Positions 38,625-47,114 of a DNA stretch of 64,000 nucleotides are shown one piece after another (positions within the stretch are counted from its first letter, which is position 1; every line of letters begins with the position of its first letter). The notes beneath the pieces were generated by a model that saw nothing but the letters and a program-made list of their open reading frames with translations, ran no database searches and was not told the DNA's origin. The DNA is from Candidatus Sphingomonas colombiensis (GTDB taxonomy: Bacteria; Pseudomonadota; Alphaproteobacteria; Sphingomonadales; Sphingomonadaceae), in NCBI GenBank assembly GCA_029202845.1, contig CP119315.1, positions 193,501 through 257,500 on the forward strand, read 5' to 3'. A program made the position numbers and the translations under genes.

Positions 38625-39044
38625 ATGAGCATCACGTCGGGCGTCGATAGCCACCGCCGCATCGGACTGGCCCTAATCGCAGCAGTGACGCTCGGGGCGT
38701 GCGACTCGACGCCCCCGCGCCTTCCATCGTGTTGGCAAGCGAGTGACCTGCAACAGGGGGCGACGTTTCGGGGGACGGTCCTGATCTTAGCTGGCTACGA
38801 GGCCCGGCCGAGCATGTTCCCCGTCGCATGCGATGGCGGTGTTGTTGCCGTTCTGCCAGAAGACTTTACCATGCCTGTGAACGCAGGAAATCCGTTCAGC
38901 GAGCCGCCGCAGCGGCGCTTCTTTCAGGCGGATGTTTCCGGCAAAGTGGTGGGCACGGCGTTTGGTCGGCCGAGTGTTCAACTTGGGCGGGTCGCGCACG
39001 TGAAACGAACGACACCAAGCTGGCTTCGTCCGAACGCTCGCTAA
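38625..39044 (+). CDS. Hypothetical lipoprotein
   Basis: 139 residues from the ATG at 38625; an in-frame upstream start at 38583 is less likely. A basic start and hydrophobic core lead to the lipobox LGAC, with the lipidated cysteine near residue 28. The mature part of about 110 residues has no family I recognise. Its base composition is lower in GC than its neighbours, and its 5' flank shares a TTGCGGACGTT-type word with the small gene at 51721, suggesting an accessory locus. Confidence 0.5.
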   Translation: MSITSGVDSHRRIGLALIAAVTLGACDSTPPRLPSCWQASDLQQGATFRGTVLILAGYEARPSMFPVACDGGVVAVLPEDFTMPVNAGNPFSEPPQRRFFQADVSGKVVGTAFGRPSVQLGRVAHVKRTTPSWLRPNAR

Positions 39045-39320
39045 CCGAGCTTAATTGCCCATACTTGCCTGACCGCTCCCCACCCACAAGCAGCCGCCCG
39101 AACAATCGTTACATTCGGCCCACGCTTGTGCGACGCCGTCCAACGCAACTGCCGTGCAACGCGCCGCTTATGACAATTTGCTCGTTTATCGAGAGGTCAA
39201 GGCCGCTACCCGCGCTCTTTTACATCCTCAGATAGGCGACGCTCATCGACCCCGCGAAACGTTCAATCGCATGAACTGTATGAACCTTCGACGATAGCAC
39301 GCCGCTCTCGTCGCCTGCGC
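39045..39320. other. Spacer without an evident gene
   Basis: About 275 bases between the hypothetical lipoprotein and the first short-chain dehydrogenase. No frame with recognisable features is visible, and I find no clear hairpin with a T-run. Composition is less GC-biased than in flanking genes. Confidence 0.4.
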
Positions 39321-40121
39321 CTAAACCGCAGTTCGTCCATATTCCTGCTTGGTCACAGGATGGCTCGATGACAGGCCGCCATCCACCGCGATCGCCTGCC
39401 CGTTGACGTAGCTCGCGTCGTCTGAGGCGAGGAACAGCGCGACCTTCGCCAGTTCCTCCGGCTGCGCGCCGCGGCGCAGCGGGTTGAGCCGACCGAGCCG
39501 ATCCATCTTTCCCGCGTCGCGTGCATAATCGAATGTCGGGCGCGTCATGCCGGTTTCGGTAAGACCCGGGCAGATCGCGTTGACGCGGACATTCGAGCCG
39601 GAAAGCTGCTGCGCGGAAACCTTCGTCAGATTGATGACCCCCGCCTTGGATGCCGAATAGGCCGGCGAACCCGCGCCCGAACGGATGCCCGCGACGCTGG
39701 CGGTCAGGATGATCGCACCCTTGCCGCGTTCGGCGATGCGGGGTGCCGCGTGCTTGATCGCCAGATAGGGGCCGATCAGATTGACGCGCAGCACTTCGGT
39801 GATCAGCGCCACATCGGTATCGAAGATATTTGCCATGCCGCCGGAGATGCCCGCGTTGGCGAACATCACGTCGAGGCCGCCGTACCTATCGCAGGCAAGC
39901 TCGATCGTCTTCACCACATCCGCTTCGGAACCCGCGTCCATACGGATCGCCTGAGCCACGCCGCCCGCCTCGCGGATCGCCTGAGTGGTCGCCTCCGCAC
40001 CGTCCGTCAGGTCGGCGACGATCACCTTACCGCCCTCTGCTGCGAACAGGGTCGCGGCGGCGCGCCCGATGCCCGATCCGGCGCCGGTGACGATGATCGA
40101 TTTGTCGGTAAACCTTGCCAT
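39321..40121 (-). CDS. Short-chain dehydrogenase/reductase (SDR)
   Basis: 266 residues from the ATG at 40121. The Rossmann motif is TGAGSGIGRAAA, followed by NAGISGG and the active-site YSASKAG with catalytic tyrosine and lysine. The C-terminal segment RRGAQPEELAKVALFLASDD, then YVNGQAIAVDGG, is classic for this family. Aspartate at the end of strand two (VIVADLTDG) suggests NAD. It should oxidise a secondary alcohol or reduce a ketone. It is the last gene of a five-gene minus-strand set (44451 to 39321). Confidence 0.92.
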   Translation of the reverse strand: MARFTDKSIIVTGAGSGIGRAAATLFAAEGGKVIVADLTDGAEATTQAIREAGGVAQAIRMDAGSEADVVKTIELACDRYGGLDVMFANAGISGGMANIFDTDVALITEVLRVNLIGPYLAIKHAAPRIAERGKGAIILTASVAGIRSGAGSPAYSASKAGVINLTKVSAQQLSGSNVRVNAICPGLTETGMTRPTFDYARDAGKMDRLGRLNPLRRGAQPEELAKVALFLASDDASYVNGQAIAVDGGLSSSHPVTKQEYGRTAV

Positions 40122-40135
40122 TCCCGCTCTCCTGT

Positions 40136-40900
40136 TCAGATCGTCACGCCGCCGTCGATCACCATCACCTGGCCCGTCATGAAGCCGCTCGCCTTCGACG
40201 CGAGATAGACGACCGCGCCCGCGATCTCCTCGGGCTCGCCGATGCGTTGCAGCGGAGTGGTGCGGTTGCGCTCGGCGACGGCGGATTCGTCTTCCCACAG
40301 CGCCTTGGCGAAATCGGTCTTGATCAAGCCCGGCGCGATGCAATTCACGCGAATGCCATGCGGCCCATATTCATGCGCCAGATTGCGCGCGAGCTGCATG
40401 TCGGCGGCCTTGGAGATGCAATAAGCACCGATCACCGTCGATCCACGCAGGCCGCCGATCGAGGAGACGATGACGATCGATCCGTCCCCGCGCGCCTTCA
40501 TCTCCGGCGCGACCATCGAGATCAGCCAGTGATTCGAGATGATGTTGTTATCGAGGATCTTGCGAAACTGTTCGTCCGCAATCCCCTCCTGCGGCCCATA
40601 ATAAGGATTCGAGGCCGCATTGCAGACAAGGCAGTCGACCCGCCCAAACGCGCGCCGCGTCTCGTCGACGAGGTGTTGCAACCCCGCCTTGTCCGAGATG
40701 TTGGCGGCAATTGCGATCGCCCTGCCCGCGCCGAACCGATCGTTGATCTCCTGCGCCACCGCGTCGCAGGCATCCTGCTTGCGGCTGGAGATGACGACCT
40801 TCGCCCCCTGTTCCGCACAGGCGATGGCGGAGGCCTTGCCGATCCCGCGCGAAGAGCCGGTGATGAGGACGACCTTCCCGGTCAGATCGAATAGCGACAT
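40136..40900 (-). CDS. Short-chain dehydrogenase/reductase (SDR)
   Basis: 254 residues from the ATG at 40900. The cofactor motif TGSSRGIGKASAIA is followed by a serine-arginine pair (VVISSRKQD) that favours NADP. NAASNPYYG replaces the usual NNAG motif. The catalytic tyrosine and lysine lie in GAYCISKAADM. The C-terminal signature AGAVVYLASKASGFMTGQVM is present. It is 14 bases upstream of the next SDR and likely shares its operon. Confidence 0.92.
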   Translation of the reverse strand: MSLFDLTGKVVLITGSSRGIGKASAIACAEQGAKVVISSRKQDACDAVAQEINDRFGAGRAIAIAANISDKAGLQHLVDETRRAFGRVDCLVCNAASNPYYGPQEGIADEQFRKILDNNIISNHWLISMVAPEMKARGDGSIVIVSSIGGLRGSTVIGAYCISKAADMQLARNLAHEYGPHGIRVNCIAPGLIKTDFAKALWEDESAVAERNRTTPLQRIGEPEEIAGAVVYLASKASGFMTGQVMVIDGGVTI

Positions 40901-40916
40901 CGAAAAATCCCTATCG

Positions 40917-41972
40917 TTACGCGCCCGCCTTGACCGCGAATTCCCATGCCGCGTCCGCGAGCAGCGGCACGCGCGCGCTGGTCGCCTCAGCATTGGCATT
41001 GGAGGCGGTGCCGATCAGGAACCTTTTCCTGATGCCCTGCACGATCGCGGCGAGGCGGAAGAGGTTGAACGAAATATACCAGTTGAGATCGGGCAGCCCG
41101 TCACGCCCGGTCTTCTCGCAATAGCGCGCGACGACTTCTTCCAGCGTCGGGATACCGGTTTCAGGGCCGGTCATGCCCTTCACGCCCGAGCGCCCTTCCG
41201 GCTCCGTCACCCAGGAGATGAGGAAATAGGACAGGTCCGCGATAGGATCGCCCAGCGTCGAAAGCTCCCAGTCGAGCACCGCCGCTACGCGCGGCTCCAG
41301 CCCCGGCGCGAACTTCATATTGTCGCAGCGATAATCGCCGTGGACGATCGACGTGCGGGTCTGCGGCGGCAATGTGCGCGGCAGAAACTCGATCAGCCGC
41401 TCCATCGATTCCATATGCTCGGTCTCGGCGCCGCGATATTGCTTGGTCCAGCGCGAAACCTGCCGCTCGAAATAATTGCCGGGGCGGCCGAATGTCTCCA
41501 GCCCCGCCGCAACATAATCGACGTTATGAAGCTCGGCCAGCGTGTCGATCATCGCATTATAATGCGCGCGGCGCGTATCGACATCCATGCCCGGGAAAGC
41601 GCCGTCCCAGATCGTGCGGCCTTCCACCATCTCCATGACGTAAAAGGCCGATCCGAGCACCGCATCGTCCTCGCACAGCCCGAACGGGCGCGGCACGGGG
41701 AAGCCCGTCGGATGAAGCCCCGCGATCACGCGATATTCGCGATCGACCGCATGCGCCGAGGGCAGCAATTCGCCCATCGGCTTGCGCCGCAGCACGTAAC
41801 TGCGACCGGGGGTGGTGAGCTTGTAAGTCGGATTGGATTGTCCACCCGCGAACTTCGCGTAGCTGAGCGGGCCGACGAATTCCGGCACGTTTTCGCTCAT
41901 CCACGCCTCTAACCTCCCGGTATCGAGCTGGTCGCGTTCGGCAATTTCGGTCTGAAGGCTGCTGTCGCTCAT
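40917..41972 (-). CDS. Aminoglycoside-phosphotransferase-like kinase (ACAD10/11-type)
   Basis: 351 residues. It has a protein-kinase-like fold of the APH family with catalytic loop IVHGDYRCDNMKF and metal site LDWELSTLGDPIADLSYF. Homologues lie next to acyl-CoA dehydrogenases or are fused to them in animals (ACAD10/ACAD11), where the kinase phosphorylates 4-hydroxyacyl-CoA before beta-oxidation. The adjacent dehydrogenase (43144-44451) ends in the ACAD10/11-like motif DGPDEVH, which supports that role. The start overlaps the alcohol dehydrogenase stop as ATGA. Confidence 0.9.
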   Translation of the reverse strand: MSDSSLQTEIAERDQLDTGRLEAWMSENVPEFVGPLSYAKFAGGQSNPTYKLTTPGRSYVLRRKPMGELLPSAHAVDREYRVIAGLHPTGFPVPRPFGLCEDDAVLGSAFYVMEMVEGRTIWDGAFPGMDVDTRRAHYNAMIDTLAELHNVDYVAAGLETFGRPGNYFERQVSRWTKQYRGAETEHMESMERLIEFLPRTLPPQTRTSIVHGDYRCDNMKFAPGLEPRVAAVLDWELSTLGDPIADLSYFLISWVTEPEGRSGVKGMTGPETGIPTLEEVVARYCEKTGRDGLPDLNWYISFNLFRLAAIVQGIRKRFLIGTASNANAEATSARVPLLADAAWEFAVKAGA

Positions 41973-43057
41973 TGATCGAATACAATCACGCTGCGCGTCG
42001 CATCGCCCTTGCGGAGCTCATCGAACGCTTCATTGATACGGGTGAGCGGCATCCGATCGGCAATGATCGTGTCGAGATCGAGCAGCCCGCGCTGATAGAA
42101 ATCGACCAGACGAGGGATATCGACCGGGAAGCGGTTGTAACCCATGATCCCGCCTTGCAGCCGCTTGCCGGAGAGCAGGTCCATCGCCGACAGGCCGACC
42201 TTCTCGCTAAGCGGCATCATGCCGAGGATCGTTGCCGTGCCACCACGCCGAAGCACGGCCACGGAGGTCGCGGCCGATTGCGGCCGACCGACCGCTTCGA
42301 TCGCGTGGTCGACACCACCCTTCGTGGCCTCGATCACTTCGGCGACGACATTTTCCGCCATCGGATCATAGCTGTGCGTCGCGCCCAGCTTCTCCGCGAT
42401 GGCGCGCTTTTCCGGCACCGGATCGAGCGCGATGATCTTGCCAGCGCCGGCGATCTTCGCGGCGTTGACCGCAGCAAGCCCGATGCCCCCGCACCCGACG
42501 ACGCATACCGTTTCGCCCGGAGACACGTCCGTAGTGTTGAACACCGCGCCGGCCCCCGTCGTCACCGCGCAACCGATCAGCGCGGCACGATCGAGCGGCA
42601 TATTCCGGTCGATCGCGACGCAGGCATGTTCATGCACCAGCATCATCTCGGCATAGGCCGACAGATTGAGCATCTGATTGACCGGGTCGCCGTTGGCGAG
42701 CCGCAAGCGCGGCTCCGCGCCAGCCGGGCGCCGCGTATCGGCGCCAAGGCACAGATACATCCGCCCGGTGACGCAGAACTCGCAGTGCCCGCAGAAGGCG
42801 GAAAGGCAGGTAACGACATGATCGCCCGGCTTCACCGTGCGCACTTCCTCACCCACCGCCTCTACAATGCCGGCAGCCTCATGGCCCGGAATCGCTGGCA
42901 GGGGATGCGGATAGGCGCCGTCGACGAAATGCAGGTCTGACCGGCACACACCGCACGCCAGCGTGCGGATCAGCACTTCATGCGCGGCCGGCTTGGAGAC
43001 GAGGACGTCCGTCACCTCCAGCGGCTTCTTGGCTTCGAATAAAACGGCGGCTTTCAT
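41969..43057 (-). CDS. Zinc-dependent alcohol dehydrogenase (MDR family)
   Basis: 362 residues. The catalytic zinc site has ACGVCRSDLHFVDG and GHEAAGIVEAVG. The structural zinc lobe has four cysteines in CLSAFCGHCEFC and MYLC. The Rossmann motif is VVGCGGIGLAAVNA. These place it among class III-like long-chain or aryl alcohol dehydrogenases. It likely oxidises an alcohol intermediate. It is coupled by ATGA to the kinase-like gene after it, with the acyl-CoA dehydrogenase 86 bases upstream. Confidence 0.93.
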   Translation of the reverse strand: MKAAVLFEAKKPLEVTDVLVSKPAAHEVLIRTLACGVCRSDLHFVDGAYPHPLPAIPGHEAAGIVEAVGEEVRTVKPGDHVVTCLSAFCGHCEFCVTGRMYLCLGADTRRPAGAEPRLRLANGDPVNQMLNLSAYAEMMLVHEHACVAIDRNMPLDRAALIGCAVTTGAGAVFNTTDVSPGETVCVVGCGGIGLAAVNAAKIAGAGKIIALDPVPEKRAIAEKLGATHSYDPMAENVVAEVIEATKGGVDHAIEAVGRPQSAATSVAVLRRGGTATILGMMPLSEKVGLSAMDLLSGKRLQGGIMGYNRFPVDIPRLVDFYQRGLLDLDTIIADRMPLTRINEAFDELRKGDATRSVIVFDQ

Positions 43058-43143
43058 GCGCCTCTCCTATCGATATCCTCGCCGCGACCGGAGCCGACGG
43101 CGCTATCATGTCCCATTTTTCCGGTCAGCGCCGGCGGGTGATA

Positions 43144-44451
43144 TCAGCGCGAAACGCCGATATCCCCGCTCGACACGTCGCTCCCCTGATGCGGCACCGG
43201 GCGTTCGGCTTTCCAGTCAGCATATTTGCCGAACTCGTCGCGCGCGATCGCACGGGCGTGCACCTCGTCCGGCCCATCCGCGAGCCGCAGCGTGCGCATC
43301 GAAGCCCAGGCATGCGCGAGACCGAAATCCTCTGCCACGCCCCCGCCACCATGCGCCTGCACCGCATCATCGATGATCTGAAGCGCCATATTCGGGGCAT
43401 AGACCTTGATCATCGCGATCTCGAGCTTGGCGGATTTGTTGCCGGCCTTGTCCATCAGATCGGCCGCCTTGAGGCACAGCAGGCGCGTCATCTCGATATC
43501 GATGCGCGCGCGCGCGATGCGCTGTTCCCACACGCTATGGTCGGACAGTCGCTTGCCGAAAGCGATACGGCTAACAAGGCGCTTCGCCATCTTTTCGATC
43601 GCAACCTCGGCCACGCCAATCGTGCGCATGCAGTGGTGGATGCGGCCCGGCCCGAGACGGCCCTGTGCGATCTCAAACCCGCGCCCTTCGCCGAGCAACA
43701 GATTTTCCACCGGCACGCGGACGTTGGTGAAGCTCACCTCGCCATGGCCATGCGGCGCATGATCGTAACCATAAACCGACAGCATCCGCTCGACCTTGAC
43801 GCCCGGCGTGTCCATCGGAACGAGAATCTGGCTCTGCTGCTGGTGGCGTGAGCCCTCGAAGCTCGTCTTGCCCATCAGGATGCCGATCTTGCAGCGCGGA
43901 TCCCCCACGCCCGACGACCACCATTTGCGGCCGTTGATGACGTAATGATCGCCGTCACGCTCGATCCGCGTCTCGATGTTGGTCGCGTCGGACGAGGCGA
44001 CCGCCGGTTCGGTCATCAGGAAGACGGAACGGATTTCGCCGTTCATCAGCGGACGAAGCCACCGCTCCTTCTGCTCCAGCGTGCCATAACGATGGAGCAC
44101 TTCCATATTGCCGGTATCCGGCGCGGAGCAGTTGAAGCATTCGCTGGCCCAGCCGATCTTGCCCATTTCCTCGGCGCACAAAGCATATTCGAGATTGGTA
44201 AGCTGCGTGCCCTCGAATTCGAACGTGTCGTCAACATGCGTCTGCCCGGAATGCGGCGGCATGAAGAAATTCCACAGCCCCGCAGCCTTGGCCTTGGCCT
44301 TCACCTCCTCGATCACCGGAAGCACCTTCCAGGGATCGCCCTCGTGGTGCTGACGCTCATATTCTTCCTGCCGGGGTCGAATATGCTGGTCGATGAAATC
44401 GCGTACCCGGTCCCGGAAATAGGTTTCGCGCTCGGTCAGCGTGAAGTCCAT
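43144..44451 (-). CDS. Acyl-CoA dehydrogenase (ACAD10/11-like)
   Basis: 435 residues from the ATG at 44451, after removing an N-terminal extension. It contains all three FAD-dependent domains, with the middle motif LMTEPAVASSDATNIETRIE and a C-terminal LADGPDEVHARAIA, in which the aspartate takes the place of the catalytic acid. This C-terminal form matches the ACAD10/11 group. It heads the minus-strand set dehydrogenase, alcohol dehydrogenase, kinase-like, SDR, SDR and diverges from the tandem TetR regulator gene. Confidence 0.92.
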   Translation of the reverse strand: MDFTLTERETYFRDRVRDFIDQHIRPRQEEYERQHHEGDPWKVLPVIEEVKAKAKAAGLWNFFMPPHSGQTHVDDTFEFEGTQLTNLEYALCAEEMGKIGWASECFNCSAPDTGNMEVLHRYGTLEQKERWLRPLMNGEIRSVFLMTEPAVASSDATNIETRIERDGDHYVINGRKWWSSGVGDPRCKIGILMGKTSFEGSRHQQQSQILVPMDTPGVKVERMLSVYGYDHAPHGHGEVSFTNVRVPVENLLLGEGRGFEIAQGRLGPGRIHHCMRTIGVAEVAIEKMAKRLVSRIAFGKRLSDHSVWEQRIARARIDIEMTRLLCLKAADLMDKAGNKSAKLEIAMIKVYAPNMALQIIDDAVQAHGGGGVAEDFGLAHAWASMRTLRLADGPDEVHARAIARDEFGKYADWKAERPVPHQGSDVSSGDIGVSR

Positions 44452-44604
44452 TGCATCCCTCCAAAGGCTGTTTCGTAACCGCTCTAGACCGTACCCATCT
44501 TTCGGTAAAGCGATCGAATCATCATTTCGCCCCATATAAATGCTCGCGGAAACGGGCGCACAAAAGGGACTGTTTCTTCGAAATCTTGCTGCTAGAGTGG
44601 CTGG

Positions 44605-45849
44605 ATGCACGGCTCTGGGGAAACCGGCCGGGGGGAGGATACGAGCACGCGCCGTTTTCGGGCGAAGCGTGACGCGATCCTTGCTGCGGCCGCTGACGCA
44701 ATCAACGAACAGAGCGCGAAGGGCATGACCTTCGCGGATGTGGCGCGGCGCGTAGGGCTGAACACCACCAGCGTCACTTATTATTTCAAGCGCAAGGAGG
44801 ATCTGGCCGCGGCCGCGTTCGAGCATACGCTCGATTTGCTGCTCCACATGCTCGATCAGGCGATGACGGAGCCGACGCCGGAGGCGCGCGTCGAACGCTA
44901 TCTCGCGCTCAACATGGCGCGATTGGCTCGGGTTCAGCGCGGGGAGGAACGGCAGATGGCCGGCCTTTCGGATCTACGCGCAATGGATGAGCCGGTGCGA
45001 TCACGGCTGATGGCCCGCTGGCGCGAAGTGTTTCGGCGCACCCGCCTGCTATGGGGCCCGGCGGAAACCCGCGACGAGACCGATCTAAAGGGCGCGCGCG
45101 CGCACGTGCTGCTGGAAAACACCTTCTGGCTGCCCGTCTGGCTGGGGCGTTACGAACCCGATCAATATGGCCGGGCCGAAGCACGGCTGATGGACGTGTT
45201 CCGTCACGGCATCGCCGGGCCGCACGCCGTCTGGCGGCCCGAACCAATCGATCTGCCGCATGACGAGACGGTGCCGGGGCGCGAAGCGTTCCTGCTCGCT
45301 GCGACTCGGCTGATCAACGAACTCGGCTATCGCGGCGCATCGGTGCAGCGGATCGCGTCCGAATTGAACGTGACCAAGGGCAGCTTCTACCATCATCTCG
45401 ACGCCAAGGACGATCTGGTCGTCGCCTGTTACAAGCGCAGCTTCGACACGATCGCCGCCGCGCAGCGCCTCGCCGACGAACAGGGCGGCAGCCATTGGGA
45501 GCGGCTGGCGGCAGCGATCTCGACGCTGCTTGACGTGCAATTCTCCGAACTCGGGCCGTTGCTCCGCACCACCGCGCTCACCGCCCTGCCGATCGGCGTG
45601 CGGCAGGTGATGGTGGAGCGATCGAACCGTATCGCGCGGCGCTTCGCGGGCACGATCTCCGACGGCGTCGCAGAAGGGACGATTCGCCCGGTCGATGCGC
45701 TGATCGCGGCGCAGGCGCTGATGGCGTTTCTCAATGCGGCGTTCGATATGCGCAAATGGGCCTGGTCGATGCCGCGCGAGCGAGCCATCGCGCTTTACGC
45801 CTCGACCCTCACCTTTGGCCTGTTCGACGATCGCGTGATCGCGGATTAA
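44605..45849 (+). CDS. Tandem TetR-TetR transcriptional regulator
   Basis: 414 residues, about twice the usual TetR length of 200. Two complete helix-turn-helix domains are visible. The first spans about 22-65 (TFADVARRVGLNTTSVTYYF) and the second about 227-270 (RGASVQRIASELNVTKGSFY). Each is followed by its own helical ligand-type region. One chain could therefore bind both half-sites of an operator as a monomer, or sense two ligands. It is divergent from the acyl-CoA dehydrogenase gene and is the best candidate for local control of that operon. Confidence 0.9.
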   Translation: MHGSGETGRGEDTSTRRFRAKRDAILAAAADAINEQSAKGMTFADVARRVGLNTTSVTYYFKRKEDLAAAAFEHTLDLLLHMLDQAMTEPTPEARVERYLALNMARLARVQRGEERQMAGLSDLRAMDEPVRSRLMARWREVFRRTRLLWGPAETRDETDLKGARAHVLLENTFWLPVWLGRYEPDQYGRAEARLMDVFRHGIAGPHAVWRPEPIDLPHDETVPGREAFLLAATRLINELGYRGASVQRIASELNVTKGSFYHHLDAKDDLVVACYKRSFDTIAAAQRLADEQGGSHWERLAAAISTLLDVQFSELGPLLRTTALTALPIGVRQVMVERSNRIARRFAGTISDGVAEGTIRPVDALIAAQALMAFLNAAFDMRKWAWSMPRERAIALYASTLTFGLFDDRVIAD

Positions 45850-45869
45850 CCCGGATCGACGTTCCCGCG

Positions 45870-46712
45870 CTAAACCGGCGCGCCTAGCACGTCGGCACGC
45901 GTCTGCATGACCAGCGCATGGAGCGGCCCGCGCCGCTGACGGAATTCGCGGATCGAGCAGCCTAGGAAGAGGTGCGCATCGCGCAGGAAGTGCGAGCGAT
46001 CCCAATAGCCTGCCGCCGCCAGCAACCCGCCGGATTCCTCGGGCGCGGCATCCAGCGTGACACTCAGCGCCCGAAGAAAACGGCGGCGGCGTAGCAGCAC
46101 CTTGGGGGTGAAACCGAAATTCTGCCGCGTCAGCGTGCCAAGTTGCCGCGCGGTAAGATTCAGTTCCTCGGCCAGCATTTCGATCCGCATCACCGTCGCA
46201 TCGGTGATCAGTGCTTCCAACCGCGCGAGCCTTGGATCGACCACCCGATGCGAGGCCAGCAGGCGATCGAGCCATTGTTCAAACGCCGCCGGCGGATGCC
46301 TATCCCTGTCCAGCGTTTCACGCAGCGCGTCCGCCCCCATATCGAGCGCGGAGAGCGGGACGACCCTGTTGGCATATGCGGAAAGGTCACCACCGAACAG
46401 CCGCGCCCATCCTTCGGCATGCAGCCCAATACCGACTACAGTACCTCCCTGCGCCTCCACCCAACCGGCGACGTTGGTGGGCCCGGTAAAGGAGGAAAGC
46501 GGCATTTCGAACCGTCGCGTGCCAAGACGCATCGACCAAGGCTGCGGGTTTTCGATGGCGAAACGAATAGTCGCAAAGCTTGGAAAGAAAACATCCTGAA
46601 AAGGCGCGGCAGCAGGAAGTCCAAGCCGGAAACGGTGAAACCCCGTTACCAGTCCCGCAAATCTTTCACTCGCCCGCCAAAAAGTGACGGGCGAGTTATC
46701 CGAGTCCGCCAT
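45870..46712 (-). CDS. AraC-family transcriptional regulator
   Basis: 280 residues from the ATG at 46712 (MADSDNSPVTFW); an upstream start at 46724 is also open. The C-terminal AraC domain contains LNLTARQLGTLTRQNFGFTP and, near the end, GYWDRSHFLRDAHLFLGCSI, the two helix-turn-helix units. The N-terminal 170 residues resemble the DUF6597-like sensor found in similar regulators, but I assign no ligand. It converges on the tandem TetR gene and may regulate nearby catabolic genes. Confidence 0.87.
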   Translation of the reverse strand: MADSDNSPVTFWRASERFAGLVTGFHRFRLGLPAAAPFQDVFFPSFATIRFAIENPQPWSMRLGTRRFEMPLSSFTGPTNVAGWVEAQGGTVVGIGLHAEGWARLFGGDLSAYANRVVPLSALDMGADALRETLDRDRHPPAAFEQWLDRLLASHRVVDPRLARLEALITDATVMRIEMLAEELNLTARQLGTLTRQNFGFTPKVLLRRRRFLRALSVTLDAAPEESGGLLAAAGYWDRSHFLRDAHLFLGCSIREFRQRRGPLHALVMQTRADVLGAPV

Positions 46713-47017
46713 TTCGCCCCTCACCCATTAGCAATGGCGATAGCATTAAAAACAACAACATAGGCGTTCAAATTTTTACAATTTGCGCTACCATGAACAT
46801 GCTCACAGCAGCAGCCCCTCGCATCGATAACGGTGATGCCAAAGGCGTCCGTAAAAATACGCAGATCACCGCCTAACGCATCGATTCGTCACAATAATTT
46901 TGGCGCCGCATTTCTCGTTATGCTGCTCCGCGCGCCGAAGTGGCCGCCGGCGCCTCCGCCAGAAGATCGCGCGCTCCGGCAGGCGGCGCACACGGTCGTC
47001 GACCACTGCCGCGCGCC
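46713..47017. other. AT-rich spacer upstream of the AraC gene
   Basis: About 300 bases without a convincing gene. The part 46735-46800 is clearly AT-rich for this genome (AAAAACAACAACATAGG, then CAAATTTTTACAATTTGCGC) and probably holds the promoter of the AraC-type gene. A short open frame at 46833-47078 has no features and overlaps the terminator that follows. Confidence 0.5.
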
Positions 47018-47051
47018 AAAAAAAACGGCGCCGAAGCCTCGCCTCGACGCC
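47018..47051 (-). terminator. Rho-independent terminator after the second acyl-CoA dehydrogenase pair
   Basis: On the minus strand the arms GGCGTCG and CGGCGCC (one G-T pair) enclose an 11-base loop and are followed by GTTTTTTTT, the clearest T-run in the window. It lies about 65 bases past the stop of the small-subunit gene. Confidence 0.85.
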
Positions 47052-47114
47052 AAAATATCATCCAATGTCTTGAAATAGTTTTATTTTATCCGACCCTGGC
47101 CGAATAGCCTCATT

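Noticed and set aside
46833..47078. An 81-residue plus-strand frame between the AraC gene and the acyl-CoA dehydrogenase
   Set aside because: It covers the strong minus-strand terminator, and its composition is that of a random high-GC frame.
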